Source: JAVBSN01 sp031556525
GTDB taxonomy: Bacteria; Bacillota; Clostridia; Lachnospirales; Lachnospiraceae
Length of the DNA: 64,000 nucleotides
Assembly: GCA_031556525.1 (NCBI GenBank)
Contig: JAVBSS010000011.1
Location: 1 to 64,000, forward strand
Direction of reading: 5' to 3'
Shown here: piece after piece, positions 50,636 through 57,817 of the stretch
Position numbering within the stretch: the stretch's first letter is position 1
Layout: each line of letters begins with the position of its first letter
The notes under the pieces: generated by a model
Told to the model about the DNA's origin: nothing
Database searches by the model: none
The model's input: only the letters and a program-made list of their open reading frames with translations
Made by a program: the position numbers and the translations under genes

Positions 50636-53061
50636 TGAATATTAATGAGACTTTAAGTGAATTAGATAAGTTATTTGCAAATAAACAGATAGATAAGGTT
50701 GAAGACTTCTTGGAAGAACAGCTTAGATTTGCTATGGAAGAAAAAGATGTTAATTCGGTTATAACACTACTAAATGAGATGATAGGCTATCAAAGAGATA
50801 CTAGTCATTATGATAAAGCGATAGAATATAGTAATCAAGTTATAAAGCTTATGATTAATGTAGGACTTGAAAATAGCATTTACTATGGAACAACTTTGCA
50901 AAATGTAGCTAATGCATATAGGGCAGCTAAACGACTTGATGAGTCTCTAGAATATTATGGACAGATATTTAAAATATACCAAGATAATATAGATGAAAAT
51001 GATTTTAGATATGCTAGTCTATACAATAATATGAGCCTACTATATCAAGAAATGAATGATTATGAAAAAGCAGTAGAATGTCTTGAAAGTGCATTGAATA
51101 TTGTAAGACAATATCCAGATAAAGAGATTCAACTTGCTGTGACCTATGGTAATTTAGGAGAATCATTGCTTAAATTAAATAGAGATGATGAGGCGTTAAA
51201 GTATCTAGGTAAAGCTTTGGATATATATAACAAGGATGAAGTAAAGGATTTTCATTATAGTGCAACACTTTCTGCAATGGGAGAGGCATACTATAAAATA
51301 GAGAAATATGATGAAGCAATTAAATGTTATGAAGAATGTTTAGTTGAGTTAGAAATAAATGTAGGGCATACAGAAACTTATGATATTGTAGAGTCTAATT
51401 TAAATAAAGTATATGAAGCTAGCGGAATAAATAGGGATGATTATAAAAGCGACAATATAGAGAATACAGACGCAGATAAAGATACAGGGGTATTTGTAGA
51501 TATGGGAGCAGATATAAGCATAGATATAGACGCAGATATGAATGTAAGTCAGAACTATATAAAGGGTGTAGATTTATGTAGGGCTTATTATGAGGAATAT
51601 GGCATACCTATGATTAAAGATAAGTTTTCTGAGTATGAATCAAGAATTGCAGTAGGACTTGTAGGAGAAGGTTCAGATTGCTTTGGCTTTGATGATGAAT
51701 ATTCTGTTGACCATGATTATGGACCAAGGTTTTGTATGTGGTTAGATGATGATGACTATAGCAAGATTGGTGAAGCGCTTCAAGAAGAATATAATAAAAT
51801 ACCTCAAGTATATAGAGGAATTTTAAGAAAAGAAACTAAGCAAGGTATAGGTAGAGTAGGGGTATTTAATATATCTGAATTCTATAAAAATGTACTTGAA
51901 GTAGAGTCTATACCAAAATCAGATGAAGAATGGTTATTAATAAACGAAGAAAATCTAGCAGTGGCTACTAATGGACGAATTTTCAGGGATGATAGTGGTG
52001 AATTTACTGAAATAAGAAATTATTTATTAGGGTATTATTCAGATTCAGTGTGGAGACTTAGACTAGCAAGAGAATCTCATATGGTAGCACAGTTGGGTCA
52101 ATATAATTATCAAAGAATGTTAGATAGAGAAGAGTATGTAACGGCAGAGATGATTCTAGGAGATTATATTAATCATGTAATGAAGTTAGTATATTTATTA
52201 AATAAGAAATATGCGCCTTATTATAAATGGCTTCACAAAGGGATGGATAAGCTTGAAGTATTAGCTGAAATAATGGATATTCTGAAAGCTATTTGTGATA
52301 TGCCAAGAAGAGATGAGCGAATACCAATAGTAATTGAAATGGTAGCAACATTAATTATTAATGAAATGAAGAATCAGGGGTTAACATTGACAGAGGATAA
52401 TTATTTAGAAAGTACAGTAGAAGATATTCTTAAATCAGCTGTACAAAAGTTATCTATAGAAGACTTAGTTGATAAAATAGTATTATTAGAGTGGAATGCT
52501 TTTGATAAGGTTCAAAATGAAGGTGGAAGAGCTAACTGTCAAGATGATTGGAGTACATTTTCACTTATGAGAAAGAGTCAGTATATGACTTGGAGCGAAG
52601 ATATGCTTATAAGTTATATAGATGATTTTGAAGAAGCAAATACAAGAGGTTGGAATCTGATTACAGAAAAATATGGTCGTATGATGAAGAGTACAGCTCC
52701 AGATAAGTATAGTGAAATAGAGAAAAGTTTTCCTGCTGTTTCTGAAGAGAAAAATTCTATAATAGAAGAAATAGTAAGGATTCAAGTAGAATGGATGGAG
52801 GAATTTTCTGAAAAGTATCCAAAGGCAGCAGGTAACACAAGGAAGATACACGCATATGAAGATACACCATTTGATACTTCTTATGAAACATATTTACGTG
52901 GTGAGATAAGTACTTATTCTGACAAAACTTTAGGATTATATGGAGGATATATTGTTAATCTAAGTAAAGAAAATAAAAATCTTGCAAAGATGACAATGGA
53001 GAATACAGCGTTACTATATGGATATAAATCGTTGGATGATTTAGAAGATAGGTTAGAGTGA
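50635..53061 (+). CDS. TPR-DUF4037-DUF4125 protein
   Basis: From the GTG at 50635, which overlaps the exoA stop, the protein has 808 residues. Residues about 5-265 are tetratricopeptide repeats (YDKAIEYSNQVIKL, DESLEYYGQIFKIY, YEKAVECLESALNIV, YDEAIKCYEECL). A DUF4037 region follows (VGEGSDCFGFDDEYSVDHDYGPRFCMWL), resembling a nucleotidyltransferase active site with acidic residues. The C-terminal roughly 200 residues match DUF4125 (RANCQDDWSTFSLMRKSQYMTW, DTSYETYLRGEISTYSDKTLGLY). A cytosolic nucleotidyltransferase with a protein-binding arm is plausible. Confidence 0.82.
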   Translation: MNINETLSELDKLFANKQIDKVEDFLEEQLRFAMEEKDVNSVITLLNEMIGYQRDTSHYDKAIEYSNQVIKLMINVGLENSIYYGTTLQNVANAYRAAKRLDESLEYYGQIFKIYQDNIDENDFRYASLYNNMSLLYQEMNDYEKAVECLESALNIVRQYPDKEIQLAVTYGNLGESLLKLNRDDEALKYLGKALDIYNKDEVKDFHYSATLSAMGEAYYKIEKYDEAIKCYEECLVELEINVGHTETYDIVESNLNKVYEASGINRDDYKSDNIENTDADKDTGVFVDMGADISIDIDADMNVSQNYIKGVDLCRAYYEEYGIPMIKDKFSEYESRIAVGLVGEGSDCFGFDDEYSVDHDYGPRFCMWLDDDDYSKIGEALQEEYNKIPQVYRGILRKETKQGIGRVGVFNISEFYKNVLEVESIPKSDEEWLLINEENLAVATNGRIFRDDSGEFTEIRNYLLGYYSDSVWRLRLARESHMVAQLGQYNYQRMLDREEYVTAEMILGDYINHVMKLVYLLNKKYAPYYKWLHKGMDKLEVLAEIMDILKAICDMPRRDERIPIVIEMVATLIINEMKNQGLTLTEDNYLESTVEDILKSAVQKLSIEDLVDKIVLLEWNAFDKVQNEGGRANCQDDWSTFSLMRKSQYMTWSEDMLISYIDDFEEANTRGWNLITEKYGRMMKSTAPDKYSEIEKSFPAVSEEKNSIIEEIVRIQVEWMEEFSEKYPKAAGNTRKIHAYEDTPFDTSYETYLRGEISTYSDKTLGLYGGYIVNLSKENKNLAKMTMENTALLYGYKSLDDLEDRLE

Positions 53062-53144
53062 TTATTAGTCACATGTTTTATAAAGTAAGTATTATTTGGA
53101 TAGAGCATTAATATTGGGATATACTACTTTAGAGGTGATAATTA

Positions 53145-53300
53145 ATGAAAGAAAATAATAAGAAAAATCAAGAACGAATGAACGAACAAGAAAGCTTGAA
53201 TAAATTTAACAATGTAACACAAAAATCAAAACCAGAAAATCAAAATCAACAAAACAATGTAAGACAAGAAGGTATTGCACCAATAAACCAAAAAAGATAG
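53145..53300 (+). CDS. 51-residue hydrophilic small protein
   Basis: An ATG at 53145 behind AGAGGTG opens 51 codons rich in Asn, Gln and Lys (MKENNKKNQERMNEQESLNKF...), ending at TAG inside a terminator stem. The composition suggests an unfolded protein such as a minor spore or stress protein; no family is recognised. Confidence 0.6.
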   Translation: MKENNKKNQERMNEQESLNKFNNVTQKSKPENQNQQNNVRQEGIAPINQKR

Positions 53301-53324
53301 TATCCGAGAGGATGCTATCTTTTG
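53292..53324 (+). terminator. Terminator of the 51-residue gene
   Basis: AAAAGATAGTATCC (53292-53305) pairs with GGATGCTATCTTTT (53310-53323) with one G-U pair and a GAGA loop. Confidence 0.8.
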
Positions 53325-53345
53325 TCAAAAGAATGAGGTCATAAC

Positions 53346-53649
53346 ATGGAAAAAATAAATGTTAATAATCCAATAGATATTTTAAAGTTAAAAGAAAAAT
53401 ATAGTCTTGAAAAGTTTGCATTAGTAGATATGCGAATAGGATATGATTATGCAATTTATTTATTGTTTTCTGAAAGTGTTCCAGAACGTATCGAATAGAA
53501 TATAATAAGTATAAGAATTACATAGGAAACTATGATATTTTGAGGAAAAAATGAAATTAGCACAAGAAGGATATTTTGAAAAAATGGATAATGATTATTA
53601 TAAATGGTTTAAGAGTAAAAGAGATATTTTTAACTTTGATAAGGTGTGA
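53346..53649 (+). pseudogene. Decayed small gene in three frames
   Basis: A 50-codon ORF at 53346-53498 (MEKINVNNPIDILKLKEKYSL...SESVPERIE) starts well behind GAGG. A second frame continues without a start as IEYNKYKNYIGNYDILRKK. A third opens with an ATG at 53551 and 32 codons (MKLAQEGYFEKMDNDYYKWFKSKRDIF). The pieces abut and share composition, so they look like one roughly 100-residue gene with two frameshifts. Two separate tiny genes are the alternative. Confidence 0.45.
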
Positions 53650-53681
53650 AAATAGCTAAAGAATAAGCGGCTTGAGGTCGC

Positions 53682-54281
53682 TTATTCTTCGCAAAAATGT
53701 TCTATCATTTCTTTGGTCCAATAACGGTTTGGTAGAATAATACTTGTATTAACTAATGGTGGACGTGCAATTATTGGAAATATTGGTCCGATTAATCGGT
53801 GTTTAGGTAGATGTTTTCTGAATACAATTATGGTTGTAAAGTATACTCTTCTACCATTTGCTATATAATTTGGTAATTCTATATTGAAGAGTCTTTCATA
53901 CTCATCAGTTAGAGCTGTTGTTACTTGGTTAATGCCTTCAGGAGCGCCATATGTGTTTTTATATTTATACAGTTCAGATGCTACATCACGTAGTTCTTCG
54001 GGATGAGTATCATAATAAGGATCAGTGCTATATATAATATTTGCAGGAAGGTTTGTAGATATTATCTTGTTGGAAAACAGATTAGAGTTTGCTTGAACAA
54101 GACAACCATAGAAAACCTTACCTTCTCTATATAATTGTTTCCTGTTTTTATGAACTTGACTAAGTGGTTCGGTAGGTTGTTGCATCCATGTTGATGGCAT
54201 TGGAAGTGAATTCTTAGAAAAACCTGTTCTGCTGTGATATATTTGACGCATTTTATCAATGTTTTCATTGTAATTAAACAT
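53682..54281 (-). CDS. Uncharacterised 199-residue cytosolic protein
   Basis: The protein has no signal or membrane segment. It contains many Tyr, Asn and Pro residues (YHSRTGFSKNSLPMPSTWMQQPTEP, STDPYYDTHPEELRDVASELYKYKNTYGAPEG, RPPLVNTSIILPNRYWTKEMIEHFCEE). I recognise no family. It has a ribosome site (GGGGGAATAT) and stands alone on the minus strand at the left edge of the accessory island. Confidence 0.65.
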   Translation of the reverse strand: MFNYNENIDKMRQIYHSRTGFSKNSLPMPSTWMQQPTEPLSQVHKNRKQLYREGKVFYGCLVQANSNLFSNKIISTNLPANIIYSTDPYYDTHPEELRDVASELYKYKNTYGAPEGINQVTTALTDEYERLFNIELPNYIANGRRVYFTTIIVFRKHLPKHRLIGPIFPIIARPPLVNTSIILPNRYWTKEMIEHFCEE

Positions 54282-54427
54282 AATATATTCCCCCTATAAA
54301 GATAATTGATATATTGATGATTATATCAAAAAATGTATATACATTCAATAATCTAAATCTTAAATCAGTAATACAACCCCATCCCACTGCATAAACTGTA
54401 AAAACAAGTTTATCAGGGGGTTTTTCC

Positions 54428-54559
54428 TTGAGAGAATACATAGAAGAAAGGGCTGTAGAAATAGGGACGTATATAATAGAGTCTAATGCTACAGTAAGGC
54501 AGACTGCTAAGAAGTTTGGTATTAGTAAATCTACAGTACATACGGTAGTAACAAAATAG
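54428..54559 (+). pseudogene. spoIIID: Truncated SpoIIID (43 residues)
   Basis: A TTG at 54428, 7 bases after AGGGGG, opens 43 codons: REYIEERAVEIGTYI then IESNATVRQTAKKFGISKS then TVHTVVTK and TAG. This is the N-terminal helix-turn-helix half of SpoIIID, the mother-cell sporulation regulator, normally about 80-90 residues. The C-terminal DNA-contacting part (usually with RHxRGGEAT) is missing and not found in any frame downstream. It may be a dead fragment or a functional mini-paralogue; the true spoIIID should be elsewhere. Confidence 0.7.
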
Positions 54560-54701
54560 AATGGTTTAAGTGGAGAATAGAATAGTTGGGGATGTTGTAG
54601 GATAGGTACACGTGCTTGATTTGCTGGGCGAATTGGGTAGGTGTATTTTTTGTGGGTGGGAAAGAAAAAAGCAATGAGTGAGAAAAAATCTCACGGATTG
54701 A

Positions 54702-54763
54702 TTGAAGTTTGAATATATGTATGATATACTGTCAATTATATAGAGCGTATGAGATTTAATCTC
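54702..54763 (+). promoter_or_regulatory. Promoter and leader palindrome of the ATPase gene
   Basis: TTGAAG (54702-54707), 17-bp spacer, TATACT (54725-54730). GAGATT-T-AATCTC (54751-54763) is palindromic and directly precedes the ribosome site GAAGGAGGG, so it may be an operator or hide that site. A related hairpin, GTGAGA/TCTCAC (54678-54694), lies upstream of the promoter. Confidence 0.6.
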
Positions 54764-54779
54764 TGAAGGAGGGATTTAT

Positions 54780-56144
54780 ATGTTGTGTCAATTTACTTTT
54801 GAAAATTTCAAATCTTTTAAAGATGAAGCATTTTTAGATTTGTGTGCAGAGGAAATAACTGATAATGCGGAAAGTTTAATTGTTGATGAAGATGGGGAGA
54901 AATTCTTACCAATTATTTCAATTTACGGACCTAATGGAGGTGGTAAGTCAACAGTTCTTGAAGCTTTGAGATTCTTGCGAGAGATAGTAGTAAAACCCAT
55001 TATTGCATCAAAGATTAATGAAGACATTACATTAGAAGAAAAACAGATTTTAAGTAAATCAATAAAAGAAACAGGCAGAGAAAAATTTCATAAGTTTGAT
55101 AAGTCATGCGAAAATCAACCAATAAAATTTGAGATAATGTTTAGAATCAAAGGTAGGGAATATCAATATGAAATATCTACTTTGAAAAATTTGATAGTTA
55201 AAGAGAATTTATATTATAAAGAATTAGTTAAAGAGGATGTTGTTATTGTTTTTGAACGAACAGAAGAGGAATGTGTTGTAGGTGAAGATATTGAATCCGT
55301 ATCTGTTGAAAAGTTGAAAAGCTCTCTTCCATTACTTTCACATATTGCTTCTTCATATGATATTGAAGTAATTGATGATGTATTAGATTGGTTTATGTCT
55401 ATGAGTTTTATTGATTACAATAATTCTATTAGAGAAAGAGAGATTTTGATTCCTAAACAACATGATGAGAAGGAACGATTTTTTGCAATGTTAAAAGAAA
55501 TGGATATTAATATTGTGGATTTAAGAATTGAAGAAGATGTTGATGGAAATGTAACAGATGTTTTTACTAAACATATGATTAATGGAGAAGAGATAGAACT
55601 TTCAATACAAGAAGAATCAAGTGGTACTAAAAAAATATTTAGTTGTTTAGCAAAAATCAATGATTGTTTACAGAATGGAAATATTTTAATTGCTGATGAA
55701 CTTGATGCTAAATTACACCCTAAACTATTAAAATTTATTATTGAGTTGTTTTCTAATTCTAAGAGTAATCAAAAAGGAGCACAATTAATAATAACGTCTC
55801 ATGATATAGTTAATATGAATCCAGATATATTTAGACGAGATGAAATATGGTTCTGCGCATTGAATGCAAATAATGCATCTACATTGTATTCTTTGATTTC
55901 ATTTAAAGAGGAAAATGGGAAACCGCCAAGAAAAGATGCAATATATGGTAAGAGATACTTAGAAGGAAAATATGGAGCAGATCCTTATATTAGAAAAGCA
56001 CTAATGACAGAGGATGGCGAAAATTTATCAACCAATATAAGTGATATGAGTAAAAATGGAATTATAGATAATCAAGAAGTAGAAGATGTTGCAAAAAAGA
56101 TACTTGTTAAGCACGTAAAAGCATTTGATGAGTTGGCTAAGTAA
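54780..56144 (+). CDS. RloA-like AAA ATPase (AAA15/AAA21)
   Basis: The protein has 454 residues. It begins FTFENFKSFKDEAFLDL, followed by Walker A GPNGGGKSTVLEAL, a central helical insertion, the ABC-like signature region IQEESSGTKKIFSCLA, Walker B ILIADELDAKLHPKLLKFI and ITSHD. This is the OLD/RloA type of ATPase found in anticodon-nuclease and abortive-infection defence. No RloB partner gene follows; the next elements are a terminator and a dead IS200. It may act alone or be a remnant of a two-gene system. Confidence 0.82.
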   Translation: MLCQFTFENFKSFKDEAFLDLCAEEITDNAESLIVDEDGEKFLPIISIYGPNGGGKSTVLEALRFLREIVVKPIIASKINEDITLEEKQILSKSIKETGREKFHKFDKSCENQPIKFEIMFRIKGREYQYEISTLKNLIVKENLYYKELVKEDVVIVFERTEEECVVGEDIESVSVEKLKSSLPLLSHIASSYDIEVIDDVLDWFMSMSFIDYNNSIREREILIPKQHDEKERFFAMLKEMDINIVDLRIEEDVDGNVTDVFTKHMINGEEIELSIQEESSGTKKIFSCLAKINDCLQNGNILIADELDAKLHPKLLKFIIELFSNSKSNQKGAQLIITSHDIVNMNPDIFRRDEIWFCALNANNASTLYSLISFKEENGKPPRKDAIYGKRYLEGKYGADPYIRKALMTEDGENLSTNISDMSKNGIIDNQEVEDVAKKILVKHVKAFDELAK

Positions 56145-56168
56145 TAATGAATAAAAATATTGATAGTG

Positions 56169-56218
56169 ATACACGTATATGGTTTGAGCGATTGAGTCAT
56201 ATACGTGTATTTTTTTTG
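56169..56218 (+). terminator. Terminator of the RloA-like gene
   Basis: ATACACGTATAT (56169-56180) and ATATACGTGTAT (56199-56210) pair perfectly and are followed by eight T. Confidence 0.88.
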
Positions 56219-56439
56219 TGTATATAGAGGGTTTTAGTTGAGTTGGTAATGATAAAAGTAAAAATAGGAAATTACAGTGTGTAATATGAGAAGAAAACCC
56301 AAATAGCACACTAAAATCTGTTTATAGACAATTTCAGTACGTAGTTACATTTAGGGAAAATTTAGTAGATTACTGTTGAATATTTACAATAAATAGTATA
56401 TAATATTGGTATGTAATTTGTAGAAATATTATATCTGTA

Positions 56440-57160
56440 TTCCGATAAAATGAACCACCTGCTATGCTGGTGTGTTCCAGATAGCTTTAGCTTCAAACAA
56501 TAAAACCCTCCAGAGCTATATAATTGCAGGTTTGCCAACTGCATAAATTATACCATGGAGGTATCCAATAATGGATAAAAATAGTTTAGAACATACTAGA
56601 TAGGAATGTAAATATCACTTAGTCTTTGCATCGAAGTATAGAAGAAAAAAATATGAGCAGATGTAGCACATATATTGAGTGAATTATGCAAAAGAAAGGG
56701 AATAGAAATAATAGAAGCGGAGTGTTGTAAAGACCACATCACATGCCGGTGAAAATTTTGCCAAAGTATAACGTTTCAGAAATAATGGGATATTTGAAAG
56801 GGAAAAGTTTGCTAATGATTTTTGATAGGCACTCAGATTTAATGTATAGATGTGGAAACCGACATTTTTGACGTAGAGGATGTTATGTAGATACAGTAGG
56901 TAAGAATGCAAAGAAAATCGAAGAGTATATACGAAATCAATTACAAGAAGATTTCGAATACGATTAAATGACATTGAAAGAGTATGTGGACACGTTTAAG
57001 GGAGAGTCAGTAAAAAAGAGCAAATATAAAGGCAATTTAGGGCTAGCGTGTAACCGCAGTGCAGAAGGCAAATCTTTTCAAAGTCTCTTTAGGGGCAAGC
57101 AGGGAATAGAGACTTATAGTTGCAAAGCAAACTACCGGCTAAGCTGGTAATCATGATTAT
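56440..57160 (+). mobile_element. Degenerate IS200/IS605-family element (tnpA type)
   Basis: The element has the usual structure: a small hairpin near the left end (56454-56474, CACC...GGTG), a leader, a tnpA gene and a hairpin near the right end (TACCGGCT 57133-57140 with AGCTGGTA 57142-57149). IS200 elements have no terminal inverted repeats, so the ends are approximate. The transposase is broken by many stops, so the copy is dead. It separates the RloA-like gene from the NACHT operon. No tnpB is attached. Confidence 0.75.
56571..57018 (+). pseudogene. tnpA: IS200 transposase tnpA, multiply interrupted
   Basis: Starting at ATG 56571 the translated pieces read MDKNSLEHTR-stop-ECKYHLVFASKYRRKKYEQ, then LCKRKGIEIIEAECCKDHITC, then KGKSLLMIFDRHSDLMYRCGNRHF, then YVDTVGKNAKKIEEYIRNQL and MTLKEYVDTFKGESVKK. 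These match the Y1-type TnpA family along its length. The HUH histidine motif appears as KDHITC where HIH or HVH is usual. At least five stops or frame changes inactivate it. Confidence 0.85.
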
Positions 57161-57256
57161 ATTTAAGAGACACAGTACAAGATAGAATATGGAAAAATGG
57201 AATTAGAATGAAAATGCTATTTGTGAAAAGAATTATTTTATAGGAGGAAACCGAAG

Positions 57257-57817
57257 ATGCTTTTCCAAACACTTTTTTTTACATTAAGCACTGCAACAAA
57301 TACAGGAGTGCCTACTGAAATTATTGTAGCAACAGAAGAAACAGTATCCAAATCACAATTTATTGATTTCTATCAATTTGTGCCGGATTTAATGGCTACT
57401 TTTTTGGGCTTTGGGTTAGCGTTATTTGGTCAATGGATATGGGAGCACAATAAAGATGGTAGTAATGCTAAACAATTAAAGAAGCAAATAAACTATGAGT
57501 TAAAAAGGATAAGAGAAGAGTTGGGAGTAATTTCAGGTATTAGTGTAGAACCATTTAAACTTCCAATATGGGATACTTGTATCTCAACAGGTGATTTAAA
57601 ACTTCTTAATAATGAGTTGCAAGCTGAGCTTTTTCTTGTATATAGTATTATTAAAGAGTTCAATGCGTGGAGTCTAATGCAAGCTAATTTTTATTTTGAA
57701 AATAATCGACTCAATGAGGCGCTTGAAAATGAACTAGAGCACTTGAAAAATATTTTATTAGGGGATGGAGAAAAATCTATTAACCATTTACTAAATGTAC
57801 TGAAAGGGGGAGATTAA
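57257..57817 (+). CDS. Small membrane protein, first gene of the NACHT operon
   Basis: The protein has 186 residues. A hydrophobic N-terminus and one clear membrane helix (about 52-68, LMATFLGFGLALFGQWIW) are followed by a basic helical cytosolic domain (KQLKKQINYELKRIREELGVI...). No family is recognised. AGGAGG lies just before the ATG. Its stop codon abuts the GTG start of the NACHT gene, so the two are translated together and the protein may tether or signal to the NTPase. Confidence 0.75.
   Translation: MLFQTLFFTLSTATNTGVPTEIIVATEETVSKSQFIDFYQFVPDLMATFLGFGLALFGQWIWEHNKDGSNAKQLKKQINYELKRIREELGVISGISVEPFKLPIWDTCISTGDLKLLNNELQAELFLVYSIIKEFNAWSLMQANFYFENNRLNEALENELEHLKNILLGDGEKSINHLLNVLKGGD

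Noticed and set aside
56968..57150. Open frame of 60 codons at the right end of the IS200 element
   Set aside because: Its start is the last part of the broken transposase and the rest is the non-coding right end of the element.
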